Below, one piece after another: positions 32,026 through 43,249 of a DNA stretch of 64,000 bases (positions are counted from its first letter, which is position 1; every line of letters starts with the position of its first letter). The DNA lies in assembly GCA_963662175.1 (NCBI GenBank), contig OY759220.1:42504136-42568135 (forward strand). Reading direction: 5' to 3'. The notes under the pieces are model-generated. The model ran no database searches and was not told the origin of the DNA. It worked only from the letters and a program-made list of their open reading frames with translations. Made by a program: the position numbers and the translations under genes. This DNA comes from Aradus depressus (lineage: Eukaryota; Arthropoda; Insecta; Hemiptera; Aradidae).

Positions 32026-32431
32026 TTTTTTTTTAATTTTTTTTTTCCAGCTAATGCTTTTATTTACATTTGCCGAAATCATGCGAAAATCCAAGATAGA
32101 GTTTTCACTGATTTTCACATTTTAAGGTCCACTGAATACGTTTTGACCATTTTCACCAAAAACAAAAACATTTTGACCGAAATTATTCCTCAGTTGTTGG
32201 ATTGGAACAGTAAAAGAATTATTTTATGTTTTATAATTTAAGGAAGCATTTAAAAGTTGAAAAGAGCAGCAACTAGTAGAGCTCGGCCTTTCGGCCCTAA
32301 TTGGGAGTAAACAAGGAGGTTATAGCACTAGGTTGGCGGATATGAGTCGATAATATCGAAACTGAATTTATATCGAATTATTGGATAAATCGGTTGTATA
32401 CCGATGTAACAAGATCAATCATTATTAGAAA
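32026..32431. other. No feature recognised
   Basis: AT-rich. A small open frame at 32023-32241 has no recognisable similarity. Confidence 0.4.
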
Positions 32432-32560
32432 CTAGCAGTAATACCCGGCGTTGCCCGGGCAACTTTGACTTTTCTCCTAATATTTCTCATTCGAATCCTA
32501 TTCAATTCTTCTGTTAAATCTTCATCTTGTGAAATAGACAATATTTTTTTTTTAAACATA
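32432..32560 (-). mobile_element. Helitron 3' end
   Basis: CTAG at 32432-32435 followed by the CCCGGCGTTGCCCGGG hairpin in reverse, as at 11820-11851. The 5' end was not found. Confidence 0.65.
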
Positions 32561-32699
32561 CTTTTTCCTTATTTTTTATTAAGTGTTTCAAAATATCTCG
32601 GCTAAAAATGTTAAGTTCCCTTAGAAAGTTAAAGTATTGAGTATAACTGGGGAAGTATAAAAGTACATTATTGGTTCAATATGAAAAGATACATGTGAA

Positions 32700-33099
32700 A
32701 TTGACAGGGGCGTAGCTATGATTGTGAGCGGGGGGAGGGTTGCCCTCACTCTTCGCCTGGTTGGCGGGCTGAGATCTGTATGAATCCACTCCCAATTGAT
32801 TTTAAATAAGACGCAACTTTCAAAGACCAATATCTCGAAAACTATTGCTCGTACAAGAAAACTAAAAATACCGGAAAACCTAGTTTTTCTGTGAAGAATA
32901 TGAAAATTCTAATTAAAAATTTGTAAAAATTAAATTTTTTTACGATTTATTTTCACTGAGGTGTGCGTTGTGTCAATGTTTAAGCCTATTTCTGATTCGT
33001 GCTCTTATACCCTGTTTTTAAATTGTCTCCCAGTTTGACTTACATAACCAAATTACATATTAAATCTAAAAACAGTTTAGAAGCGAGAAATTTGGAGAA
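32700..33099. other. Unassigned, with a transposon-end-like motif
   Basis: CAGGGGCGTAGCTATG at 32705 resembles hAT/mariner-type ends. No partner end found. The rest is AT-rich. Confidence 0.3.
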
Positions 33100-34419
33100 T
33101 GAGATTTAGCCCGACTTTTTTCGAAAAACATTTTTATTTCGATTCTTGTGTAGGATTCAGATATCCCGGTTGTTCTCTATCAGTTTTAACAAATATTAAA
33201 TCTAAAAACCGTTAAAAAGCGAGATATTTGAAGAATGGAGTCTACCGAGCTCAGGATCGCCATTTAGAAATCTAGCCAAGGCACTCGGTCAGATGTTTTA
33301 ATCAAGAAGTTAAAAATAAAATTGAGCACGTCGTCCTTCGGATTGGACTTTAAGCTATGATCGAGGGCCTTTTCGTATGCCAGGTACTCGATAATGAGTC
33401 GTATGTTATGTATCTGAACCTGGGTGGGTGAAATTTTACTAAGGGTAAAAATAACTTTGAGCACGTCGTCCTTCGGATTGGATTTTCCCGATACATCTGA
33501 ATCTTTCTTTGGTTGACCATCTTCATTTCTGGATGCTGCCTATCTACCAACATTGCTGTATTAATTTGTTTTTCAGAAAATATGTCAAAACGGTACCTCA
33601 AAGCCCACTTATATTCCACATTTCTTCCTTGATAATTTTAGTTGGAACCAAACGGTAACCTATTTTGTCTTACATATGGAGTCTATCGAGCTCAGGATCG
33701 CCTCTTAGAAATCTAGCCAAGGCACTTAGGTCAGATGTTTTAATCGAGAACATAAAAATAAATTTGAGCACGACGTCCTTCGGATTGGACTTTAACTATG
33801 ATCGAGAGCCTTTTCGTCTGTCAGTTACTCGATAATGGAGCGTAGTATGTTATGTATCTAAACCTGGGTAGGTGAAATTTCACGTATGTTAAAAATAACT
33901 TTGAGCATGTCGTCCTTCGGATGGGACTTTCCCGATACATCTGAATCTGTCTATCAGTTTGAACTAATATTAAGCCTATAAACCGTTAAAAAGCGAGAAA
34001 TTTGAAGGATGGGATTTATCCCGACTTTTTACGAAAAACATTTTTATTTCGATTTTTGTGTAGCATTCAGATATCCCGGTTGTTCTCTATCAGTTTTAAC
34101 AAATATTAAATCTAAAAACCGTTAAAAAGCGGGAAATTTGAAGAATGGAGTTTACCGAGCTCAGGATCGCCATTTAGGAATCTAGCCAAGTCACTTAGGT
34201 CAGATGTTTCAATCGAAAAGATAAAATAAATTTGAGCACGTCGTCCTTCGGATTGGACTTTAAGCGATGATCGAGGGCCTTTTCGAATGTCAGGTACTGG
34301 ATAATGAGTCGTATGTTATGTATCTAAACCAGGGTAGGTGAAATTTAACTTAGGTTAAAAATAACTTTGAGCACGTCGTCCTTCGGATGGGACTTTACCG
34401 ATACATCTGAATCTTTCAT
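33100..34419 (+). repeat. SINE-related tandem array, first segment
   Basis: Alternating blocks of (i) GAGCTCAGGATCGCCATTTA, GAGCACGTCGTCCTTCGGAT, CAGGTACTCGATAATGAGTC and (ii) TATCCCGGTTGTTCTCTATC with AACCGTTAAAAAGCGAGAAA. Block (i) parallels the SINE (GAGCTCAAGATCGC, GAGCACGCCGTCCTTCGGAT, CAGGTACTCGTTAAAGACC). Composite units are roughly 450-550 bp. The array resumes at 37750 and 43250. Confidence 0.75.
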
Positions 34420-34943
34420 AGAGGGGTGTTACACGTTCAATCTGGCATCAGTTCAGTCCGTGACCTTGATCATGAACTGACTGATGGTATACTGATGGAA
34501 TGTGGTTAGAGGTTACACGATCAGTCCAGACTGACGTCAGTCCATCTCCAAGAGGGGTGTTACACGTTCAATCTGGCATCAGTTCAGTCCGTGACCTTGA
34601 TCATGAACTGACTGATGGTATACTGATGGAATGTGGTTAGAGGTTACACGATCAGTCCAGACTGACGTCAGTCTATCTCCAAGAGGGGTGTTACACGTTC
34701 AATCTGGCATCAGTTCAGTCCGTGACCTTGATCATGAACTGACTGATGGTATACTGATGGAATGTGGTTAGAGGTTACACGATCAGTCCAGACTGACGTC
34801 AGTCCATCTCCAAGAGGGGTGTTACACGTTCAATCTGGCATCAGTTCAGTCCGTGACCTTGATCATGAACTGACTGATGGTATACTGATGGAATGTGGTT
34901 AGAGGTTACACGATCAGTCCAGACTGACGTCAGTCTATCTCCA
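34420..34943 (+). repeat. Four tandem 131-bp copies of the Harbinger left end
   Basis: Units start at 34420, 34551, 34682 and 34813 and differ at very few positions (CCATCTCC or CTATCTCC). The right end has a single unit. Confidence 0.95.
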
Positions 34944-34991
34944 AGACTCGGTCAAGTAACACCTCTTGCTTCTTTAATATTATTATTATTA

Positions 34992-36929
34992 TGGACTACA
35001 ATAAAAAAAAAAGCGTGTATTTCAATAATTGCTGCATTGTCTGCAAAAAGACGATTAAAAAGAAAACGATGGGCTAAAGAATGGTTACTGAAAAGAGATG
35101 TTTATACGCATTTAAACTTAGTGAGAGAAATAAGAGGCACTGAAGATGAGGATTATGAAAATTATTATCGTATGAAAGATGCTTGTTTTGATAGCTTGCT
35201 CGTAATGGTCAAACCATTTTTGACAAAACAAGATACATGCATGAGAAAGGCGATAAGTGCAGAAGAGAAGCTGGCTGTAACCTTACGATTTCTTGCTACT
35301 GGGAGGAACATGAAAGACCTGAGATTTTCGGCTATAATGTCCACAGCTGCTATTGGCCAGGCTATAATGGACACTTGTGAAGCGCTACTTTATTCCCTTC
35401 AGTCTCATATTCAGGTAAGTGAATTTAACATATTTTTTTTAAACGAAAGTATTTATTAAAATAATATAAAAATATAAATTAAAAGAAGTAAGTAAACAAT
35501 ATATGTGAATAGTTAGAAAATAAAAAAATTAAGCACTTATTTATTTTGCATAAAGTGAGCAAATAATGTACCGGTAGTGTACTCAGGTTCACTACTTTCA
35601 GGTCTCAAAGCGAAATAAACCGGTTCGTCCGGTATTGTGACTTGTATCATGGTAGGAGGTGGCTCCGAAGAGGAGCCACTTCTTACATCTCCACATGGAG
35701 ATGTAACGTCATTTGAGTAGAGAGACGGCGCAGATCTAGGCGATTCACCTTGCTCATTAGGAGATGGCACATCTACGTTTATTTGAACTGAATGTCTATT
35801 CAAATTGCCCAACTCTGCCTCAAATAATACATCATTTATTGCTTTTTTGGCAAACAGTTTTTGAGTCGGGTCGAGTCGATCCAAAGTTTGTGCCTAGTTG
35901 CATTGAGTTGCTAGTATTTCCTTTTGGTTCAGATTTTGATAAATATGCGACAGCTTTATCCAACAACTCGTTTTGCTTGTTGATTAGACTTTTCCTAACT
36001 CTGGTCGAAGGTAGTGATGGAGGAAGAACTGCCTTTACTGAGGAAATTGAGGTACATGCTTTTAAAGAAGTGCTTTCTTGAGATTTTGTTACTTCTGTCT
36101 GTGCTTCAGCATCTTCTTCATTATCGCTTCCAATAATCTGTAAACATAATATTTGGTCATTATTATAACAAAATAATAATTTGGTTAAAAATAATCCGAT
36201 TTTGGAGAAAAATACCAGTTCTGGAACGCGATAGGAGCCTTAGATGGAAAACATGTTGCTATTCAAAAACCGGCACATTCAGGAGCATTATACCACAATT
36301 ATAAGGGTTATTTCAGCATAGTTCTTATGGCATTAGCAAATTCGAACAAGGAATTTATAATGATAGATGTTGGAGCTAATGGACGTATATCTGATGGCGG
36401 TGTATTATTCTACACTAAATTCTGGGAAAAGTTTACAAAAGGCGAATTGAATATACCAGATCGGTCACCATTGCCAAATACAAATGAAACATTTCCTTAT
36501 GTTTTCCTATCTGACGAAGCTTTTGCACTCGGCATAAATTTAATGAAACCATTCTCGCAAAGTGCGTGTACTGCTAACCAATCTACATTTAACTATCGAT
36601 TGTCAAGAGCTAGGTCAGTTGTTGAAGGCGCTTTTGGTATATTAAGATCTAAATTTGGAATCTTCCAAAAAGCTATATGTTTTGAGCCTAAAAAAGCAGC
36701 AACCATAGGGGCAACTTGCTGTTATTTACATAATTATTTGCTTAAAACTCAGCCGCGGCTTTATATGGCATCAAATTGGAGAATCACAGCACCGGATGAA
36801 GTTATTGATTTCTCTGATTTGCAGCCCAGTGGAAATAGAAATTCATCAAAGGATGCAAAAAGTGTCAGGGAAAAATTTTGTAACTACTTCAATAACGAAG
36901 GAAAACTGCAGATACGTAAAAATGACTAA
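34992..36929 (+). CDS. PIF/Harbinger transposase, two exons
   Basis: DDE transposase of the Harbinger superfamily. Exon 1 ends at 35414 (SLQSHIQ|GTAAGT) and encodes RRLKRKRWAKEWLLKR and EEKLAVTLRFLATGRNMKDL, the basic N-terminus and the conserved L-R-F-L-A-T-G helix. After an intron, exon 2 (acceptor AATACCAG before TTCTGG, about 36217) reads NAIGALDGKHVAI, IDVGANGRISDGG and RSVVEGAFGILRSKF: the first Asp (G-x-x-D-G-K/T-H), the second Asp (D-V-G-x-x-G-R) and the catalytic Glu (V-E-x-x-F-G). The stop is at 36927-36929. No stop codon interrupts either exon. The start is uncertain: ATG at 34992 is followed by an A run that shifts frame relative to the downstream exon, while the open frame extends upstream into the repeated left end. 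Confidence 0.85.
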
Positions 36930-37536
36930 AATAAAAAACAATGTTGTTTTAGTAACCTATAAGAAGTAACCCAAAATAAAACCATAATTACTTTTTTATT
37001 TTATGAGTTTGAGTTCATTAGAAAAATTATGAAATATTTATAATAACATAGCTTTAAATTAATTTGTGTACCTTATCTTAGTAAAAATATATGTATTTCT
37101 AATGAAAACTAATAAGTGTATAGATTCTTACCTGGGGTTTCTCAAACTTGTTCAAAAAATGAAGATATTCGAAGGTCCAACTCTTCGGCGTGTACACAAT
37201 GTGTTGCACCTTCGAATATCTTCGATGATGATGTCATCATCTGTTCTATTTTTTTCAGATCCCGACGATAATTGGAGCGTAGAGTATTTATTTATTTTTT
37301 TACATCCTCTACCGTGGATACCGGTTTGACTTTTTTAAAATAACAAGCAACTTTTGTAGAGATTCATGTCTCTTATATTTATTTACATAAAACCTATGGG
37401 TTTTATCCCATAAGAGAGGCAACGATTCAAGATTTAATATAAACTCTTTCTCCGGTTCCAATGATGGAGGAGGTGTCGTGGCAGGATTAATTTCGCAGCT
37501 GGGGGGGTGGGACATACCGGAACCGTCCGTCTCCAT
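35537..37536 (-). pseudogene. Harbinger MADF-type accessory gene, disabled
   Basis: Second gene of the transposon. Exon 1 (about 37132-37536) reads EKEFILNLESLPLLWDKTH, then after a frameshift TVEDVKK, an in-frame stop, INTLRSNYRRDLKKIEQMM, and after another shift VYTPKSWTFEYLHFLNKFEK to a GTAAGA donor. Together these give a whole MADF DNA-binding domain in pieces. Exon 2 (acceptor TTTACAG near 36139) encodes an acidic linker and, after one more shift, LDPTQKLFAKKAINDVLFEA near 35860 down to a stop at 35537. MADF/Myb-like partners normally help recruit the Harbinger transposase to the nucleus and element ends. At least three frame breaks suggest it no longer works, unless the breaks are assembly errors. 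Confidence 0.75.
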
Positions 37537-37749
37537 CGCTGTCTCAGCTGTGACTGACGCCAGACTGATAAGAATGTAGCTACACGATCAGTCTTGCATC
37601 AGTTCAGTCAAGACTGATGGAAATTATCAAAATATATAAAAATACATCAGTTCAGTCCATCAGTCAACGCAATAAACGATCAGTTTCCCGTCAGTCTGAC
37701 CAAGGTCACGGACTGAACTGATGCCAGATTGAACGTGTAACACCCTTCT

Positions 37750-39240
37750 TAGAAATCTAGCCAAGGCACGTAGGTCAGATGTTTTAATCGAGAAGATAAA
37801 AATAAATTTGAGTGCGTCATCCTTCGGATTGGACTTTCAGCCATGATCGAGGGCCTTTTCGTAGGTCAGGTACTCGATAATAACTCGTATGTTACTTTCC
37901 CGATATATCTGAATCTCTCTATCAGTTTTAACTAATATTAAGCCTATAAACCGTTAAAAAGCGAGAAATTTGAAGAAGGGGATTTAGCCCGACTTATTTC
38001 GAAAAACATTTTTATTTCGATTTTTGTGTGAGATTCAGATATCCCGGTTGTTCTCTATCAGTTTTAACAAATATTAAATCTAAAAACCGTTAAAAAGCGA
38101 GAAATTTGAAGAATGGAGTTTACCGAGCTCAGGATCGCCATTTAGAAATCTAGCCAAGTCAGGTACTCGATAATGAGTCGTATGTTATGTATCTGAACCT
38201 GGGTAGGCGAAATTTCACTTAGGGTAAAAATAACGTTGAGCACGTCGTCCTTCGGATTGGACTTTCCCGATACATCTGAATCTTTATTTGGTTGACCATC
38301 TTCATTTCTGGATGCTACCTATCTACCAACATTGCTGTATTAATTTGTTTCTCAGAAAATATGTCAAAACGGTCCCTCAAAGCTCACTTATATTCCACAT
38401 TTCTTCCTTGATAATTTTAGTTGGAACCAAACGGTAACCTATTTTATCTTACATATGGAGTCTATCGAGCTCAGGATCGCCTCTTAGAAATCTAGCCAAG
38501 TCACTTAGGTCAGATGTTTTAATCGAGAAGATAAAAATAAATTTGAGCACGTCGTCCTTCGGGTTGGACTTTAAGCTTTGATCGAGGGCCTTTTCGTATG
38601 TCAGGTACTCGATAATAAGTCGTATGTTATGTATCTAAACCTGGGTAGGTGAAATTTCACTTAGGTTAAAAATAACTTTGAGCACGTCGTCCTTCCGATG
38701 GGACTTTCCCGATATATCTGAATCTGTCTATCAGTTTTAACTAATATTAAACCTATAAACCGTAAGTTAAAAGGCGATAAATTTGAAGGATGGGATTTAG
38801 CCCGAAAAACATTTCTATTTCGATTTTTGTGTAGGATTCAGATATCCCGGTTGTTCATCAGTTTTAACAAATATTAAATCTAAAAACCGTTAAAAAGTGA
38901 GAAATTTGAAGAATGGAGTCTACCGAGCTCAGGATCGCCATTTAGAAATCTAGCCAAGTCACTTGTCGTATGTTATGTATCTGAACCTGGGTGAAATTTC
39001 AGTTAGGGTAAAAATAACTTTGAGCACGTCGTCCTTCGGATTGAACTTTCCCGATACATCTGAATCTTTCTTTGGTTGACCATCTTCGTTTCTGGATGCT
39101 GCATATCTACGAACATTGCTGTATTAATTTCTTTTTCAGAAAATATGTCAAAACGGTCCCTCAAAGCCCATTTATATTCCACATTTCTTCCTTGATAATT
39201 TTAGTTGGAACCAAACGGTAACTTATTTTATCTTACATAT
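37750..39240 (+). repeat. SINE-related tandem array, second segment
   Basis: Same blocks as 33100-34419, plus a third block type (GGTTGACCATCTTCATTTCT, CCAACATTGCTGTATTAATT) at 38291 and 39073. Units vary in order and show deletions, for example the shortened unit at 38141-38170. Confidence 0.75.
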
Positions 39241-40025
39241 TGAAGTGACCTTTGCTTGGGGGCTTTAAACTTTTATTAATTACTATGAAAATGATTTTAC
39301 TTTTGGGGTTAACATGCGTACTCAGAAGGTGAACTAGGCTGTAGAGAATTTAGAGAACAATTTATAAGACAACATACATTTATTAACACAATTATTGACA
39401 TATATTAGTGAGGCGTCCCTCCATAATCGCACATCTGGAATAAAATATCTATCAAACATGAAATAAATTATATAGACTTAAATGTTCTGGTAACTCCCGC
39501 AACATGAAGGTGTCTATTGATGATCATCCAGCCATTCGTCTCGATGTCGGAGAAATGTAAAATAAATGATTCCGTTACCTTGTAAGTCTTCTTTTTCTAA
39601 CCACACTCAAGCCTGTGGCCTCTCCTCCAGAATTCAAGACGATTGAGGAACTTCCAGTCCCTTTGAAGTAGGCAGCAGGGATGATTTCCCTCTAGCAGCA
39701 AAATTAGAGTCTTCGGTCTCCTACGTCCGGTCAAACAGGAGTCTCCTTCTTCCCACAGCTCAGCCAGGAATGTCTTTTCCCTCAATAGCTCAACTCTGAC
39801 TCCTTTCTCGTAGCTGAACGAGGACCGACTAACTCCTCTGATAGCTGACTGAAGACTGTCTACCTCCTCTGACACATCAGCCACGACTCTCCTTCATACC
39901 GCACTTCAGCGAGGAATCCTCCAATTTCCATCCCCTCCACTTCATGTATCTTCCACTAGTGCGCTTCTCGTGGTCGCTCTCATAACTATAATTAACAATC
40001 GTTCTGGGATATGCGATATATCACA
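39241..40025 (-). repeat. 3' LTR of the gypsy-type element
   Basis: 785 bp, matching 42465-43249. Contains a 95-codon open frame (39597-39884, minus) duplicated in the other LTR; no similarity recognised, probably chance. Confidence 0.9.
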
Positions 40026-41479
40026 ATTGCCTCCCTTTGATTAAAAAAATTGCGGAGATACATTAGTTAAGGTAGCGACGTAATTTTTTCTCTTCACTTG
40101 GCTCTAACTTCACTCACTTCTGAACACTTCTTATATTACACTGTACAATCTTATACTATATTACAATTTTTTACAATATATAACGATGGCTTTAAAAATG
40201 GCTTGAAAGTCTGTTTCGTACTTTATCAACTTCGTCCTGTCTGTCTGTCTCATATTTTATCAGCTTTGTACTGTCTGTCTGTCTCATATTTTATCAGCTT
40301 TGTACTGTCGGCTTCTTTAATTAATTATTACTTTAAATTATTTATTCTTTATTCCTCAAATTCTCCTTATATTCTTTATTATTTATTCTTCAAATTCTTT
40401 ATTATTCATCGAAACATGTGCCTTGGTAATAAAATTCCTTTTTTTTTTTTTTTTTAACTATCAATCTTCATTTTCCTGCTATCATATCTCATTCCAAATA
40501 CCCCACTTAGGTATCAATTATTAACGACGATCGACGAAGAATGCTTCCACAGCATTAAAATACTAATAACGACGAAATATGCTCTCAACGCATCTATATC
40601 CACAATTACTATCACAATTATCGACGAAGAATGTCTTTCCTGACATCGTAGATTGGCCCTATTTCGGCTCACAAAATTCTCCATAAACTTTCATATCATT
40701 ATTTATCGTCTAATATCCTTCTCTGTATAATAATTACCAATACCATTTCTTTCTTTACTTCGCACCATATTTAATCATCAAGGCATCCAAAAATAACAAT
40801 GTTAATAAAGTTTTCCTTATTTATCTATCAATATTTAATCAGCCGACAGTCCATAGAATAAAATACTCTGTTGAGATATCTTCCAAAGTGGAAGCCGCTA
40901 TCCTAACAATGTCCTGTCCTGTATCGTCATGTTGAAACCTGCAAGCCGCTATCATAATACCTCCAAATGTTCTGTCCTGTCTGTTCATGTTGAGACCTGA
41001 AGCCGCTATCTTAACACTGTTCTAAAATTAATTTGATTTCTATATTATCTCTAAATGTTCTGTCCTGTCTGTTCATGTTGAAACCTGCAAGCCGCTATCA
41101 TAATATTCTTCTAAAATTAATTTGATTTCTACTTATCTACAACTATCCTGCCTAGTATTGTTGTGTTTAGATCTGAAGCCGCTATCTTAACAATACTGTT
41201 TTAAAATTAATCTGTTATCTACACTATCTTGAACAATCCTGTCCTGTCAGGTTTAGACCTGAAGCCCGCCAAATGAACAACTAACAAAAAAATATTAACA
41301 CAAAACGAAACGAAAAATATATAAACGCAAAACTATATAATACTTATTTACAATTTTTATTTACAAACATGCCCAGTATGGATATTTTCCTGAATTCCGA
41401 AAAATACCCAATTGCACTCAACTAGCCGGGGGTTCGTGGGACCCCAAGAATCCTGGTCAATTCCGTCTGCGGCGTTAAT
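40026..41479 (-). other. Non-coding interior of the LTR element
   Basis: No pol domains. Contains repeated short blocks built on CCTGTCCTGT and GAAGCCGCTATC, with GTTCATGTTGAGACCTG-like text four to five times between 40900 and 41260, and TATTTTATCAGCTTTGTACT twice at 40250-40310. Confidence 0.6.
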
Positions 41480-42361
41480 TTAGTCCCGGGCTCTTCCCTG
41501 GTCAATTTCCTGCGTCAATTTCGACCCTTTGTTCTTATATCTTTTCAAAAGAGAAATATGAAAACGTCCCCTTTTTTGTCCTGTATTTGAGTTATGTTTA
41601 ATTGTTACTAAATACGGTCCTTCCCAGTATATCAATGGTTCATAAACTTCTTCGTTATTTTCCTGTATCCTTAATGGTTCAACTAATACTAATCCCCCCA
41701 TGATTAATTTCTGAGTTTTATGTTGTCTATCGTCTGTACCTATACGGATAGTATCGTCTGTCTTATGTATGCATACCAGTGGAGACATGTATTGGCTTTC
41801 TGTATCCTCACTCATTTGTACGCACTCGTCTGTCAGTTCTGTTTTCGTATCTACTATTTCTTTTTCTATTATGTCCCCTTGTTGTACAGTTTCCGTAGTT
41901 AATTCTTGTCCCTGAATGTCCATGTCAGTCTGTAATTGTTTATAATGACCGGTCACGTCCTCAATTTTTCTGCTCAATTCTCGGAAACCTTTTCGTATAT
42001 CTGTCCTTATTGATTGTAAGTTATCTGTCATCTCTGTCATGAACAATTCATTATTTTCTTTTATCTCTGTCATAAACGATTTATTATTTAATTCATTACT
42101 TTCTTTCATTTTTTTATTATCCGTCCTAATTGATGTCATATTTGATTCTATTTTTTTGGTCATCTCTGTCATTAACAATTTATTATTTTCTGTCATTATT
42201 TTCATGAATGTTTCTATGTCTATACTACTTTTGTTTCTGTCTGTCGTCTTTTCTGTTGTTTCGTTTGTCTCCAGTATTAATTCCCCATTCGTCTCTTCGT
42301 CATCCCTTTGGTCACCCTTTGTCATTGACTCACGTATTTTTGACCTTGTCCCTTCAGCCAT
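41480..42361 (-). CDS. Gag-like coiled-coil protein fused to an integrase C-terminal tail
   Basis: Single open frame of about 293 codons starting MAEGTRSKIRESM about 100 nt after the 5' LTR. Residues about 30-200 are polar and heptad-like with repeated TEM/NNE motifs (ENNKLLMTEMTKK, KENNELFMTEM), consistent with a coiled coil at the start of Gag. The last about 50 residues, YEPLIYWEGPYLVTIKHNSN and GRFHISLLKRYKNK, match the C-terminal end of gypsy integrases (W-x-G-P-Y-x-V ... G-R-F-H-x-S-L-L-K-x-Y). The join is in frame, as if a deletion removed late gag, protease, RT, RNase H and most of integrase. An upstream in-frame ATG at 42397 also exists. Whether the fusion is made or useful is unknown. 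Confidence 0.75.
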   Translation of the reverse strand: MAEGTRSKIRESMTKGDQRDDEETNGELILETNETTEKTTDRNKSSIDIETFMKIMTENNKLLMTEMTKKIESNMTSIRTDNKKMKESNELNNKSFMTEIKENNELFMTEMTDNLQSIRTDIRKGFRELSRKIEDVTGHYKQLQTDMDIQGQELTTETVQQGDIIEKEIVDTKTELTDECVQMSEDTESQYMSPLVCIHKTDDTIRIGTDDRQHKTQKLIMGGLVLVEPLRIQENNEEVYEPLIYWEGPYLVTIKHNSNTGQKRGRFHISLLKRYKNKGSKLTQEIDQGRARD

Positions 42362-42440
42362 TTTTAAATACAAAATAATATAATAGATATAAATCAATAT
42401 AAATTATAAATTGTTCTCTTATCTCACCGGATTTCTTTCG

Positions 42441-42464
42441 TACCCGGCACAATCCACCATAAAT
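42441..42464 (-). promoter_or_regulatory. Primer binding site of the LTR element
   Basis: Minus strand TGGTGGATTGTGCCGGGTAC, five bases inside the 5' LTR. TGG complements tRNA CCA. The tRNA was not identified. Confidence 0.6.
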
Positions 42465-43249
42465 TGAAGTGACCTTTGCTTGGGGGCTTTAAACTTTTAT
42501 TAATTACTATGAAAATGATTTTACTTTTGGGGTTAACATGCGTACTCAGAAGGTGAACTAGGCTGTAGAGAATTTAGAGAACAATTTATAAGACAACATA
42601 CATTTATTAACACAATTATTGACATATATTAGTGAGGCGTCCCTCCATAATCGCACATCTGGAATAAAATATCTATCAAACATGAAATAAATTATATAGA
42701 CTTAAATGTTCTGGTAACTCCCGCAACATGAAGGTGTCTATTGATGATCATCCAGCCATTCGTCTCGATGTCGGAGAAATGTAAAATAAATGATTCCGTT
42801 ACCTTGTAAGTCTTCTTTTTCTAACCACACTCAAGCCTGTGGCCTCTCCTCCAGAATTCAAGACGATTGAGGAACTTCCAGTCCCTTTGAAGTAGGCAGC
42901 AGGGATGATTTCCCTCTAGCAGCAAAATTAGAGTCTTCGGTCTCCTACGTCCGGTCAAACAGGAGTCTCCTTCTTCCCACAGCTCAGCCAGGAATGTCTT
43001 TTCCCTCAATAGCTCAACTCTGACTCCTTTCTCGTAGCTGAACGAGGACCGACTAACTCCTCTGATAGCTGACTGAAGACTGTCTACCTCCTCTGACACA
43101 TCAGCCACGACTCTCCTTCATACCGCACTTCAGCGAGGAATCCTCCAATTTCCATCCCCTCCACTTCATGTATCTTCCACTAGTGCGCTTCTCGTGGTCG
43201 CTCTCATAACTATAATTAACAATCGTTCTGGGATATGCGATATATCACA
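42465..43249 (-). repeat. 5' LTR of the gypsy-type element
   Basis: 785 bp, matching the 39241 copy wherever compared, ends TGTGAT...CTTCA in minus reading. Confidence 0.9.

Larger units (their letters stand above)
34420..37749 (+). mobile_element. PIF/Harbinger DNA transposon with tandemly amplified left end
   Basis: Inverted ends of about 48 bp: the left begins AGAGGGGTGTTACACGTTCA and the right, in reverse, AGAAGGGTGTTACACGTTCA, with the match continuing through CTGGCATCAGTTCAGTCCGT. It encodes a DDE transposase (plus) and a MADF-type partner (minus), the usual two-gene Harbinger layout. Inserted in the SINE-related array. A 3-bp target duplication could not be fixed, because the left and right flanks come from different points of the array unit. 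Confidence 0.85.

Noticed and set aside
37140..37230. Hairpin AGATATTCGAAGGT...ACCTTCGAATATCT as a terminator
   Set aside because: It lies within the MADF coding exon of the Harbinger element and no termination context is visible.
39597..39884. 95-codon frame repeated identically at 42821-43108
   Set aside because: Identical only because it lies in both LTRs; no motif or start context supports a gene.
41720..42383. Hydrophobic plus-strand frames (for example 42039-42383)
   Set aside because: Antisense of the gag-like coding region of the LTR element.
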